58,418 nt of DNA, taken from Fennellomyces sp. T-0311. Its lineage: Eukaryota; Mucoromycota; Mucoromycetes; Mucorales; Lichtheimiaceae. The stretch is taken from contig JALLLT010000089.1 in the NCBI GenBank assembly GCA_025266875.1, positions 1-58,418 on the forward strand, given 5' to 3'. Positions 11,153 through 23,699 of the stretch are shown one piece after another. The notes beneath the pieces were generated by a model. That model worked only from the letters and a program-made list of their open reading frames with translations. It searched no databases and was not told the DNA's origin. Position numbers and translations under genes: made by a program. Numbering within the stretch: the first letter of the stretch is position 1; each line of letters starts with the position of its first letter.

Positions 11153-11242
11153 TACATTGTGTTAGAGCATGATTTTAATAGATATTTAGGTGAAGTTGCC
11201 GACATTTGCTATTCCTTCGAAGGTGATGTGGTACTTGACACG
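11153..11242 (+). pseudogene. 5' exon piece of the split SWIM-type MULE gene
   Basis: Thirty open codons (YIVLEHDFNR ... EGDVVLDT) end exactly at the 9-bp target duplication of the MULE inserted at 11243. The frame continues without a shift into LDAQLSQFTDDRA at 16773. Upstream in the same frame is a TAA at 11150-11152, then open codons back to the Merlin border (LSFGEVLKSIPSRAAVV), so the gene probably once reached further left. Confidence 0.65.
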
Positions 11243-11384
11243 GGGGGGGTGAGAATCTTGCTGTACTGCAGTTGCAGTAGTTCGGACCGGACCCTCCAGA
11301 TTTTCACTAGTCAAGATACCGGACCAGCATAGTAAAAATTACAGCAAGTGCACAGCAAATATGCTATATATGGTTATTATTTGC

Positions 11385-11495
11385 GGTAGTACTTTGCGGT
11401 AGTACTTTGCAGTAGTACTTTGCGGTAGTACTTTGCAGTAGTACTTTGCAGTAGTACTTTGCAGTAGTATTCTGCGATAGTATTTTTTGCAGTAA
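11385..11495. repeat. 13-bp minisatellite near the left end of the MULE
   Basis: About seven units of TTTGC(A/G)GTAGTAC, the last ones degenerate. The core (tgcagtag) also lies in the terminal repeat, and inverted forms (tactacagcaaa, taccgcaaat) lie at 16570-16650 near the other end. They look like subterminal repeats, possibly transposase binding sites. Confidence 0.88.
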
Positions 11496-12761
11496 TTCCT
11501 TGTTTTTTTTATCTCGAACAATATAAATAGAGAGAACTTTTAACATAATAAAGGCATATTCGATTCATACAAAACTTACTGTTTTCCTCGATTTATTTCT
11601 CGCTCACCACAATAACGCTCAAATATATGAAAATTATAAAGTTGAAGGTCTATGGAAGTAAAATTAGCAATATTGAATTTTTCGTATATGATATTCAACA
11701 AGTAAGCGAGACAGATATGTAATGGAACTCAAGTAATAACTGATTTATTTCATAGGTTGGAACATCACTTTGAATAATGAAGGCTTATTCTGGAGGGTTG
11801 GACCATTGACATGGTTGTAAAGCACATGAACCGCGATCGTAACTAGGGGCATGTGGATTTCACTAAGATAGGCAAGGTTATTACGATGAACGCATGTCAA
11901 GGGCAGGAATGTGGCTATAGATCGAAAAATTAATTTAACTCGTCAATAAGCAAACAAGGGTAAGTGGTGCATAAGACATGATCCTGTTGTGGATACTGCA
12001 TCCTCATAACGAGACAAAACGACATATTTTTGCACCATTTTTTGTTATTATATGCTATTTTGCTCCCACTATCAAGGTATGCTATTCTAAAGCTGCTGTG
12101 AGCAGTATTTCAGATACTACCAGGAACATTGACGTTGGACTTTTTTGAAGTAGGCTTTCAACGCGTCTTCTGATTAGCTAAGGCATACTACCCAATGATG
12201 AATTAGCATTATATTTGGCATTGACGAATGCACAGAAAAAGCTTTGCAATTGACTCGGCTGGAAGATATATATGGCGTAAGTAATGACGCATAATATAAC
12301 GGAATGGGGCTGCTTCTAACCTCAGGCCAGCATCTGTAAAGCAATAAAGTTTTCACACACTTTAGTCTTGACATTTAGGATAAATAGCTAACTAGTATTT
12401 TGCCATATTAGAAGGTTGGTATACTTTGACACTACAAAAGAATATTACTACGATAAAAGAAAGATTATACAGTGTAGATACTATACTAGATACTATAAAG
12501 AATTACTATTGCGCGCAGATTTTTGTTTATCTTCAACTTTGACAAGTTATACTATTTGAAAGCTTCCTCTTACGTATTGGTAACTGAATCTCTGTACGTA
12601 GATATCACAAACGTGCTAGGCTCTTTTGTTGAAGAGGGTATTTATTGAAAAAATGTATGTATCTGTTCACTTATATATATAATGATGCAACAGAGATATC
12701 AAACAAAGGATAAAATGAAAATGATTTAGATATATTTGAAGTTGCCGTTTTATGAGTTATA

Positions 12762-15534
12762 TCAGACTTTTTTATAGCATACAATCACAGTGTAGGTTTC
12801 ATCTTTCTGAAGCATCGATAGCATTTCCGGGACGTTATCCGACAGCACTTCCATCCTTGGAATCATATTATCAATCTGAACAAGGAACGGTTCACCATTA
12901 TTTGGAATAATGGCCTCCGTGTAGTAGTAAAGCCCCATTCTTGCCTGAGAGTTGACTCTCGCACATATGCTGTATTCGTTATTGTTAAAAACAAAACTGG
13001 CCAGGAAGTGAAGCATTTCTGATGAGCCCATTGGTGCTGAGTGATCTTGAAAGAACAAAAATTGGGGGTATCTTGTGATGATGGACTTTTTGGTTGCAGG
13101 TGCAGCACATCCAGTACATGATCTTTTCTTTTCTCATGTCACTTCGTCGAGAACCAACGTAGCGAAATCTTTGGGCGGCGCAGAATAAGAGCTCTTGTCT
13201 GTTGCTCTTCGCTTTGATAATTGATAATGGTTGACATGAATCAGCGGTGGATCCTCGTTAATTTCGTTGATATGGTACGCTTCATGGTTGCAATTTCTGC
13301 AGGTGGTCTTTTGTACAAGCTGCAACGTCAATGCTTCTTGGACTCTTTCTGAAAAATTGCTGATGAAATGTTCAAAGAGAGCTGCAGCGTCATCGAACCT
13401 TTTCAGAAGTAAGTGTGGCTTCAAAGTTTCATATCAACTCGAGACCAAAACTTCGTTGCTTGTATGTGTTTTCTTGATAGCAGTGATATGCTTGTCGCAA
13501 TATATCATCATACTCGTTATCTGGATCGGTATCTGAAATTATGAATGGCATTACAGCATGAAGCATTAACTCCATCGGTGCATCGATGTAACACGAGGAG
13601 TCACGGTTTTGACATAGAAGGAGAAGATACGACCTGTGGTAATCTTGTTCGTTTGGGAATTCCGGATCCGCATCTTGGTCTTGTTCGCTTTCGGCTACTA
13701 TGGCGTCTAATTCGTCCAAACCTTGTCCGTCCAAGTCATTTTCATCCAGATCGCTGCTGCTAGTACCAACGTCACTAGTAGTTTCATAATCGTCTGGGGC
13801 CCAAATAACGTCACCACCACTTTCAATGCTGCCGCCGCTGCTGTCATCATCATCACTGTCACTGCTGAAATCGTACTGGCCACCATCAGGTTTGCACAGA
13901 GCGCGTTGAGTATCAGGTGCTCGGCCGTCGTTTCGATATTTTGTGACTTTTGTCTTTCCTTTGCCATTATTGGTTCTTGATCGTTTTAGTGATTTCAACT
14001 TTCGTGATCCATAGTACGATGGGTATCCTCGCATATAATGCTGTATGGCGTTTTCATCGTTCTCTGCGAACTTGAGGATATGTCGTAAATTGCGTCCCAA
14101 GGATTGCCTTCTTCTTATGAGATGGTACATGGCGTTATGTTGAGATTCAACTGCATTTGTTGTGGTGGTTAAATGATCAAACAGCCTCTGATTCATAGTA
14201 GATACACCAGGAAAAATCGTTCCACGAACATCCTTGCAGTTCCACCATGCAACAAATTGCCTTGCCTGCGGGTATAGTTCCAATACTTGCTTGAGTATAT
14301 TCTTATACTCTATTTTTGTCTCGACCGCATGCAATTTTGATAGTAGCATCCGCATTTCATACATTTTGGCTTTGCTTCCACCATGGACATCGTTCGTGTA
14401 GGCCTTGGCAAGCCTTTTAGCATTTCTTTCGAAGTAGACTGTACAACCCTTAATATACTGTATACCGTTGTCTTTACCCGATCGTATATGGTATGCCTCC
14501 AGAAACCCTTTTCTTTGTGCATCGGAAAAGTCTATAATAACACCAATGAACTGATCTAGGTCCATAAATGTGATCTTGTATGCGGTAAGTAATGCGAGAA
14601 AATATTTTTGATAATGCCGTGCTGTCATACCATCCATCACAGCAGCAAATGCGATGGGATGCCGTTGGATGAATTCGCAAAATATAACCGATGTGCACAA
14701 GTAGTAGCCACCATCGAAGAGGGTAAAAGTCGTATCAGTTATGAATGAATACATGCTGAGATTCAAAGCATCGGGCATAGAGGGCGGGCGAAAGGCTATA
14801 AGTATTTCGCCTTCGAGTAAGGAGAGGGTCGTAATGAAGCCAGGAAAATCTCGTTGTATCTCGCGTAAGTTGGTAACTGTCGTATCATTGGGATCTGCAG
14901 CATTGCCTTGATGGTCCTTCAGCCCCTTTCGGACTTTATTCTTGTGGTACGTCAACTTGTTTATATTTTGAAGTCCTGGATGAATTTCCTTGACATTGGG
15001 TAGATGACCAATTTTTTTGCTCATCCCAGTTTGAAGCTCCTTGGATGTCGCTCCCAGATGCGATCGAATGACCTCCTCGAACTGCTTGGCTTGATGCGGT
15101 GACATACTTTTGGTGATAAAGCTGCCATGTGTATGTTGGTCTTGACCTTCACCAGTGCCTGGCCATAAGCGGCATTTGCCGTCAACAAAAAGGAAGTACG
15201 CAAAATATTTGCATTGTATGTGGACCATCGGTTGGTTACATGCATCACATGCTTCGCACATTCTGTGTATAATTTCCGGGTTGCTTCCTGGCGCCAAGTC
15301 AGAATCCTTTTAGACACAACCTTCATTAGTGCAGTGGATGGCGTTCATGCACTTTTTTGTGATCATCACTCCACCTTGGCTGGGATAACGATTTTGAAAT
15401 CAAAGATTCCATCCAATATTCGTGTATAGTTTGACAATTAACTTGCTGACGACAGTACATACACAGTCGATCTCCAAGACAGCATCTCCAGGGAGGAATG
15501 GTGAGAAGAAGCTGAGACTTTCATTATCCGACAT
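12762..15534 (-). pseudogene. MULE transposase fused to a USP/USPL1-like cysteine-peptidase region
   Basis: The main frame (622 codons, 15297 to 13429) has a cysteine-rich start (CEACDACNQPMVHIQCKYF), then a MULE-like DDE core: SFITDTTFTLF (Asp), GVIIDFSDAQRKGFLEAY (Asp), KGCTVYFERNAKRLA in place of the usual C..H block, and TTTTNAVESQHNAMY (Glu), then a basic and an acidic linker. Its C-terminus starts a peptidase-like module: NRDSSCYIDAPMELML resembles the USP cysteine box. This continues with CRNC (13270-13320), CTGC (13110) and YPQFLFF to a stop at 12762, the two CxxC pairs fitting the USP zinc ribbon. The His box reads GLYYY, so the catalytic His may be lost. Lesions: a frame change near 13428, an in-frame TGA at 13134-13136, and frame changes in the N-terminal zinc-ribbon region (WRCCLGDRLCMYC ... 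TIHEYW, 15500-15300). Confidence 0.75.
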
Positions 15535-16580
15535 TGTTGTCTAGGTCATATGAATTAATTAACAGGTGTCAGATGCTGATATAACTATATTCTTACTTAC
15601 ATAATACAATTTGGTTAAAGTAGTTCACAACGAAAAGCGATTCAGATGAAGAATACAACGTTTAAGGTAGATTATATCAGTAGCAAATATAATATACTAG
15701 CAGCAGAAATGTAAAGTTAGGACTTCTAAACTTGGAAATAATCAGGAAAGTTGAATATATACATACTGAAACTTGTAAAGATGGAAGAAATCAGTATACA
15801 ATCAGAAAGAACAGATCCTGTGAGACTCGGGTTTCTCTTTTTCTTTCGTACGAGGGATTACAATGAGTATTTATATCTACTTGCTTTATTCCAATAAACC
15901 GTTCAGATATTTATACTATTTTCTAATAAATACTAAAAATATATTTATGCTGCGGTGGGTCGTAGAGACCATCGGTCTTGATAACGAAAGAAGTATGTAG
16001 CTGCGCATTACGTCAAGGCATGTTGCTGTGCACCGCAGTAGAAGAAGTGTTGTCGGTAATACAAATTACCAAGTAAACACTGTACTACCACAACGACTAG
16101 TATTTTCAGAGTACATTGGCGTATTGGCATTCTAGTATTACTATCTGCTTCCGAGTGACATACGTGACATAATCTTTTTATATCGAGTATTGTTTCCTAA
16201 ATAAGACAAAATGGGCGAAATGTACAATAGTAAGAGCTGCTAATAAGCTAAGGTAGTGTAAGAGATCATGTATATATGTAAATATTGCAGTCACTATCAC
16301 ATTATGAATTCATACAAATATGATCGTTGCGTTATATCTAGCAGATGACCCAACGATTCTTAGTTGAAGATAACCGTACAATGCAATGCAATATTAGTGA
16401 CCTGCGAGTGCATACATACAGAGCAAGCAACGGTGGTCAATGACAATCTCATATTTAACTTTCATAGCTCAAGTGCATAATGAGATTACTTTGATACTAG
16501 AAATTGCCTACGCAGATAGCCATGAATCGATATTTTATCTTCAGTTGCAAAAGCACCCATAGTACCGCAAATTCCTCAAA
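15535..16580. other. AT-rich non-coding part of the USP-MULE
   Basis: No coding frame or structured repeat recognised. It likely holds the promoter of the minus-strand transposase. Subterminal repeats follow from about 16570. Confidence 0.4.
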
Positions 16581-16781
16581 TAGTATCGCAAAATATTTAC
16601 CGCAAATACAGTACTACAGCAAACACATTACTACAGCAAGCTACCTATTAAGGAAAAAGTCCGGTGAATGTTCGGATACATGTCCGGTAAAAATTTGAGA
16701 GAAAGGTCGGGCTAGTCCAGGTATTACAGCAAGAGCTACTGCAATTGCAGTACAGCAAAAACATTCAAGCCCCTTGACGCG

Positions 16782-19447
16782 CAATTAAGCCAGTTTACTG
16801 ATGACCGCGCGCTCGTCTACTACTTGAAGTCTCGAATTGAAGGATGTGACGGTTACGAGTACTATTTCAAGACGCTGACGGATCCAGAGCTGAAGCACTC
16901 AGTTTCTTTTGAATGCGTCTGCTATCAGGATGTTGGTGTTCAGCGGCAAGCGCCAGGTGAAGGCCGTGTTCGGCTCCATTCTCGGATGCCGACTTACGCT
17001 TGTGAAGGGGGGATATCTGGGTTTATTGATCGACGTAATGGATTTATCCATTTAAAAATCGATCACTCAATTGGCCATCCCCCGAAGCCACCAAGCACTC
17101 GCGTCCCAATGCCTCTTGCTGTCCGGGAGTTCGTTGAGCAAAATGCTTTTGAGGCAACTGCTGCAACGTTATATCGTCGTATGGTCGAACAGTTTCCACG
17201 AGAAAGAGGCGCTGTGACTCAAGCACAGGTATAATTGATTATTTTGATTGTGGCATTGGTACGATGACAGTGAAATAGGTGTATACGGCATGGGCACGAA
17301 CCACCCATGCTCGATATAGACTTCACAAGAACCAGATTGCCTCAGCCGTCCTGCATATCGAACGTGCGTCTTCGCTCGGTATCAGAAAGGTATATGTCAT
17401 AAAACCGTATGTGCATAACCCTAGCTCTTCATGTAGTGATCACTATGCGACGTTTGCGGCAGATGCGATTCATATACATTTTTATTTACAATAAATAAAT
17501 AAAACAGATATTTCACAGAACCAATTTTACCGATGGGTACACTGGAGTCGGCTTTGTGACTGAGCTGTTCAATATGGCATGTGCTCATGCCTTGACGCAA
17601 GAGTTTCACATCGATTCCACCTATAAAACAAACTGGCTCGGCTTTGAGCTGTTTGGTATTGTCGCCAGTATTAATGGCTGTGGATTTCCTATTGCATATT
17701 TGCTTTTAGGTGTGGACGAGCGAAATGTGCGACAGAACAGGCGGATGTCTTCCAGAATGGAATACATAAAGTATTTCCTTCGCAATCTGGCTCGTGAAGG
17801 CTTCGCGCCATTGTACATGTTCACCGACAAAGATGCTGGACAGCTTAGAGCAATTGAAGATGTATTTGGTCGTAGTGTAGTGCGTCTATGCCTATGGCAT
17901 ATTCTGCATTACATTGACTTGCGTTTGAAACAGCCCAAGGTCCAAGATCCACAGTATGATCTCCATTTGGTGTGCGAGGAATTCCCATTTGTGTCGGGAC
18001 GCTTCCTTCTGGATGATGATCGCAATGGATACCTTTGCCCTCAGAAATTCCTTCGTGATCAAATCGCAGACCTGATGCACATGCATTATAATATGCATCC
18101 GGACATCCCACTTCCTGGTTGTATGTTATACTTATATATTTGTATGCATAGCTAGTTAATGTTGTTTTTTAGTTGGATATCTATCACCTGAGGAAATACA
18201 CCAGCTTGCCGCAAAGGAGATGTATGAATACTGCAAGAATAATCACCTTCCCGATGTGTGGGCATACATGTTCTATAGATGGTATACAGAAGATATGTGG
18301 CAGAAATGGGCTAGAAGCACCCATCCAGGCATCCCAAGGGCTAAATCAACCATGATGATTGAGGCCCAATGGAAGGTTCTGAAACGGGATTTTCTTCTAA
18401 ATTATTCCCATCCCAGGCTTGATATGTTGGTTTGGATAATTATTCATCAACGGCTTCCTCTCTGTATGGCTAAGTTTGAGCTCAAGATCATTAATCGGCG
18501 CGAGCCTTTGGATTGGGAAGGCCAGTTCGTTTCCGAATGGGGGGCACTTAAGGAAAAGCATATTGTCGATGGAGAACATCCTGAAGCAGATCGCCTCTAC
18601 CTGCCGTCGTTGGAAAAGTGGACGTGTGGTTGTCCGTACTTCGCCGAAAACAAGTTCATGCTTTGTAAGCATCTTGTTAAACGATGTAACGATAGGAGAG
18701 GATCGTCACTTCCTTTTGCTGCACGCGACTTTTTCATATGCCGTCAAAATGTCGTTCCTTATGTGCAACTTATTGTAGGTTCTTGTAAAGGATTGATACA
18801 CAGACCTTAGTTTCTAATGATAGCATAATTTCTAGGATGGAATTTCTCCATACACACTTATCGTGTATCCTCCGCAACGCCCTCAGTTAGAAAATCAACC
18901 TACTGATACGTCTACAGGGAATATAGTAGTTATAGATCGTGCTGATGTTGTTGATGAAGGTAATGTAGTAGTACATGGATGTGCATATACGAGAAATATA
19001 CCTGTACTTATATATGCGAATGTATAATTATGCTCTATAGACACTACTACACCAGCTAATCCTGCTGGTAGAGTTACCACATACCAAGAGGAGGTAGTCC
19101 CAGCTGCGCTCTTAGTGATTGTTTTGAAAGACAGTGATGAAGAGCATCAGGAGGTGTCTGATGTAGGAGATACCAGGGAAAGTGGTGACGTATGGAACCA
19201 ATTGGGCACGATGGAGGACCGTATTTGTCAGCTTCATCAGCAACAACAACACATACGCCAACAACTCCAGCAGGAAGCCGATCGATATCGAAGTCTGTTA
19301 CCAGCTGGGCAAATCAGAGCATTCAATGATGCCTTTGATAATAACGATATCGAAGGTTATATGACCGCTGTAGGTTCATACCGTCGTGCTCGTACAAGAC
19401 AAAGAATGTGGAGAGACGACAACCCTTATACACGTTATTATCTTTAA
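16782..19447 (+). pseudogene. SWIM-type MULE transposase (main part of the split gene)
   Basis: Exons 16782-17228, 17279-17389, 17508-18117, 18173-18774, 18836-18959 and 19041-19447 join in frame to 766 codons without a stop. Catalytic residues: Asp in FHIDSTYKTN, Asp in FTDKDAGQLRAI followed by CLWHI, and Glu in MMIEAQWKVLKR. A SWIM finger follows (WTCGCPYF ... CKHLVKRC), then a linker, the stretch LLVIVLKDSDEE and a Gln-rich coiled coil (QLHQQQQHIRQQLQQE). This is a complete MULE DDE core for cut-and-paste transposition. The gene is non-functional only because its 5' part is separated by the 5.5-kb MULE inserted in the codons for LD. I did not locate its TIRs. The right part would be open if the insert excised precisely. 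Confidence 0.88.
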
Positions 19448-19837
19448 GATTATTATTTTTTTGTTTTTTTTTCCCCTTTTTGTCTTCATGTCGGGTTTAT
19501 TATCATCTTTACTCCTTCTTCTTCCTATTTCATATTTTTTCTCACAACATTGACTTCTTTGAAACATCGATTATATATTTTTCAGTTATACTTTCGTTCT
19601 CCGCAAATCCATACGTGTACGTACGGTATTACAAGCATCGTAAAAGGAAATTAATATGGTAAGTTATCTCATATTCTTTCCAGGATAAAATAAACAACAT
19701 ACATCACCATGATAGCATCTCATAAAGAAAACTTTCATATCTCAGTAACAAAAAAGCAGAACTTGAGAAAAAATTGTCGTTTTACCTTTCGGTGTTTGAA
19801 ATTGTGGTCACGTGATTACGTGAATTTTTGGAAACTT
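19448..19837. other. Pyrimidine-rich spacer
   Basis: T/C-rich 3' region after the MULE gene, then an AT-rich stretch with GT/AG signals that may be an upstream exon of the following SWIM fragment (LKLWSRDYVNFWKLV). No independent gene. Confidence 0.35.
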
Positions 19838-20535
19838 GTAGGGTTAGTATCTGTTGTAGAGCGAATGGAGCAACTTGCAGCAAAAGTCGGTCATATAGGT
19901 CCAGTAATGCATGAACGACGTGAGCATGAAGATGAAGCAAGCAAAATTGAATCAGTTGGAATCCATCAGATGGTAGAAGCTGTGAATGGTGGATTTACAG
20001 TACGTTCTTTTGAGTCTAATGACGTATTTTATAATGTAACATGCTTTTGATATTGTAGCTGTATATCACTATACTAACCGAAACAATATAGGTATTGGCG
20101 GATCAAACCCATGTTATTTCATGCTTCTGCTACTATTTTGAGTTTAAGAAACGCCCATGCAAGCATATGTTTCTTGTTACTCGCTATGATACATCTATGA
20201 AGGTTCCAATAGTTACAGTTGCACCATTGGTTAATATTGATTATCGCGAGCATCAGCATCACAACAGCAACACCTCTGCCTCGAGTAGCAGCTACAACAA
20301 CGCCTTCAGCTCTACTGTGAATGAATCTGCCAGCACTCGTAACACGGAAAGAGCAAACAAGCTGAAACTTATGCTTCAGCAAATGACACGTCATATAAAT
20401 GACCGCTTATTTGATGATGCTGATGAAGAAGCATTGGATGATATCATCTCCCAGCTTGGCAATGTGCAGGAGCGGCTGAATAACCTTGGCAGAGCATCAA
20501 ACCGCCGTTTACAAACACAAAGACCACCTCAATAG
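19838..20535 (+). pseudogene. C-terminal SWIM fragment of another MULE
   Basis: Two exons (about 19838-20000 and 20092-20535) join across an intron ending aacaatatag. They give VERMEQLAAKVGHI ... MVEAVNGGFT then VLADQTHVISCFCYYFEFKKRPCKHMFLV, a SWIM finger (CFC ... CKH), then a Ser/Asn-rich linker and a coiled coil ending in RPPQ. No DDE core precedes it, so it is a truncated copy. The sequence differs from the MULE just upstream, so it is a separate family rather than a duplication. Confidence 0.65.
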
Positions 20536-20634
20536 AAAACATATTTTGCCTATCCTATTATCCATTTTTATCTACTTTACAAATATAAATACACTGCATT
20601 TCGATTTATATAAGAAAAATCATCTGTGTATTTA

Positions 20635-20824
20635 CAGTCAAACCTTGGTTTGTGCAGCTTCCGTTTCGTGCAAAACATCGCCATATACATCAACGTGTTT
20701 GGAATTCCCAAAGCAGTACAAAGCAGGTATGACTGCATGAACTATTTCCTAGTTGGTGCAAAACCTCACTGTATGCAACAAAATGTTTGGATTTCCCTGT
20801 TCTGCACAAAAATGGGTTCGGCTG
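20635..20824. mobile_element. 190-bp pogo-like MITE
   Basis: Bounded by TA on both sides (20633-20634, 20825-20826). Left end CAGTCAAACCTTGG, right end (inverted) CAGCCGAACCCATT; both then run into tttgtgcag. The CAG(T/C)C.AACC terminus and TA target are typical of pogo-type elements and resemble the end at 55921. No coding capacity. Confidence 0.7.
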
Positions 20825-20826
20825 TA

Positions 20827-21605
20827 TAATAGTATATTGTTGAAGTTGGCAATGAATGCACTGAACATGTGTAATAGATATGGATGGTGTAAACTGTATA
20901 TGCTCATGGCTATTTATTCCTTGAAGAACATACCACTTTTCGTGTTTAATCCTCGATATGTCGCTTCCCTGATATCAAACCATCCTATAGCTTTGCTTCA
21001 TAGTGTAAATCATTCTTTTGAACAAGCTGCGGCAGTAATTTGCTGCACTTTGCTGTATGAAGCTGAATCACGTTACCTTTGTTCTGTGGGTAAAGGTGTA
21101 TACTCTCTAGTTGCGATCGTTCACGGGATCTAAAAGAAGCTGCTCAATGTGCTATGATGTTTTCTGATGTCGTCTCTACCAGAGGTAAATATATCATGGT
21201 GTTTGCTTTTGCTGGTTGTAAGACTTTGGCTACTTTGTTATAAAAAAAGTGTAAGTACTTTAAATGCAAAAGCATTAAAAACTTTACAGAAATCGTCGTT
21301 TTTCACCTTTCCTGCCGTTCTTCGTGAATTAAGCATCTTTGCTTTCCTATAAACACTTTCAGATGTGATGATTCTGGGATTACATTACTAAATTAAAAGA
21401 ATCATAATTAACTTTTTTTTTCAAATGCTCTAATGTTGCCATGATGAATCTTACCTTTTTTCTCGCGTTTCTTTCAGCGGCATCTATCTTTGTGCATTAC
21501 CCTATTGCGTTCTGCATTCCCGCTTGTCTATCAAAACTCTTCAGCTTGTATTACAAAGGAAAAAAAAAGACTTAAGCCTGAGGCTTCTCTTTGCTGAAGT
21601 TGCAG
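20827..21605. other. Spacer without recognised gene
   Basis: A 126-codon frame overlaps the MITE at 20753-21133 but has no domain and starts inside the MITE. I see no supported feature. Confidence 0.35.
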
Positions 21606-23699
21606 CAAAAATTGAGTACGTCTATTTGCACCCCCCTTCATACACCCCCCCCCCAGTCACGGCCCAGTCCGGACTAGTACTCAGGTTCCATGCACCCCCC
21701 TCTTCGCTGTATGAGGTGCTTATGCTAAACAAATGGTGTGAGATGCAACCTTAAAAAATAAGACAATACAATATATAACTTTAACAAATATAGACTTTAA
21801 ATATCACTGAAAAACTTTAAACAGGAACGACACGCTTTTGGCAATATTATAACGCTTAGCACAATACTATAGATATAAGTGACAGGAATATAGAAAAAAT
21901 ACCCATATTGGAAAAATAAAGCCGCCCTCTGGTCTTATCACTCCATAAGTTTTCACTAATCTCGTAACGCAATGTCGAAATCTACCAACGCAATCCCTGA
22001 AGAACTTCGTAAGACTTGGAATAGTCATACCAAAGCCAAGAACGAGATCCGCGAATGGGCTAGACAGCAGAAAATATTTTTGTCAACTTTTAAAAGTACT
22101 CTCAGTGGCGAGAAAAGAAAAGTCTGCCTTGCTTACAAGCACTATGGGGAGCCCAGGAACACGGAAGTGTATGAGGAGCCAACTCCGACTGGGAAGATCT
22201 TTGTCGCTGACAACAATGGCAAGGTTACCAAGTCCAGCGGCAAGGAAACCAAGCGTCGTAACAAGGATTCGCAGCGCATCGGTTGCCCGTTTACGATAAC
22301 ACTTCGGCCAGTGACTAAAGACAGCAAGCAATGGCATATCGTGTCCTATTACGATGGTCCTCATAATCACGAGCTCGCACAGGAAGAATCGACCTATCCA
22401 GGGTTTCGCAACTTTGGCAATGATAATGACATTGTTGTCAGTATGATAAAGGGACACGCAACAAACCCTACCATTATGTCGTTTCTTGCCAGCAAGAACA
22501 AAATCGTTACAGCTAAAGACGTTACAAGATTACGCCAGATGGTATTTCACAACGATCCGGACCACAAGATGTTCAAATTTATCAGCAAGCTCCAAGAAAA
22601 GGAGTATGTGGTCGAATGGCCAGCTTCACAGAAAGGAGATGTACGATTTTTGCGCTCTATTTTCTTTGTGCACAAGTCAGCCATTGATCTTGCATGTCAG
22701 TTTTCGGAATCCATCTTGATGGATGCGACATACAAGACGAACAAGCACCGTATGCCATTCGTGAATGTTGTTGGCACCAGTAACGTTGGCTATCCGGCAT
22801 TGAAAACATTTGCCATCGCTGGTGGCTGGTTATCCGAGAAGAAAAACACTAGCTACGAGTGGTTTGTTGGTAGACTTAGAGCTATCGTTTGGCCATCCAC
22901 GCAGCCTGCATTACAGAAGGTGTTTGTCAAGGACAGTGAATCTGCGCTGACAAGAGCATTGGACATCGTTTTCCCCAGCTCGACGAAACTCCTATGCCAG
23001 ATCCACATACGTCGTAACTTCAAGCAAAAGCTGCAAGGGTTATTCGAAGTTAAAGCGGATTACGAAGAACTAGAAAAGGGTTTGAATTTCTTGATGGCCG
23101 ACGAGTATAACGACAAGGTCACTGGAATGCGCGTAGTTTCGAACACGGATCTACAAAAGAAAGGAGAGGCAATGTATGCAACTGCTGCTCAGATGGCTAA
23201 AAAGCCTGATGTAGTAAACGCGTACTTGAAGCAGTGAGTGGCTCGATGATGAATATTAACAACTATCACAAGTTTATTTCAAAAAATATTGATTTTATGC
23301 TTTAACCATAGAAAACGCGAACACGAGCAAAAGTGGGTGGGATCATTTCTTGCAAGTGTTATGCACTTGGAGAACACCAGTACCAATAGGGTTGAAGGAG
23401 CGCATGCTGACCTGAAACGCGATATTAAATCCTCAAACGGTGGCCTCTATCTTGTTTTCGAAAAAATTGACGAGCACTATCGAGTGAAGGTAACCACTTA
23501 TAGCACATGGGTTTCAGGTGAATACTTATAACATTGGCTAGAATTTATCCTGAAAGCGGCAGGTCGATCTTGAGCATCTCAGTGTCAATTCCCATTTTCC
23601 TGATGGAGTGAAAGAGCGTTTATCTGCATTAGAGCGCAATATATCGAAGTTCGCGTTCTATGCTATCCGTCAAGAACTTAAGCATATGGTGTATTTCAT

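Larger units (their letters stand above)
11243..16772 (-). mobile_element. Mutator-like element (MULE) with USP-like peptidase region
   Basis: Ends begin GGG and run inward as related inverted repeats: TGAGAATCTTGCTGTACTGC then AGTTGCAGTAG on the left, and TTGAATGTTTTTGCTGTACTGC then AATTGCAGTAG inverted on the right. Flanks are a 9-bp duplication with one mismatch, CTTGACACG (11234-11242) and CTTGACGCG (16773-16781); 9-bp duplications and GGG ends are typical of MULEs. Inside is one minus-strand transposase gene. Large tracts, 11500-12760 and 15535-16580, hold no gene I can recognise. Confidence 0.85.

Noticed and set aside
20753..21133. 126-codon plus-strand ORF
   Set aside because: It starts inside a MITE, has no domain and an odd composition.
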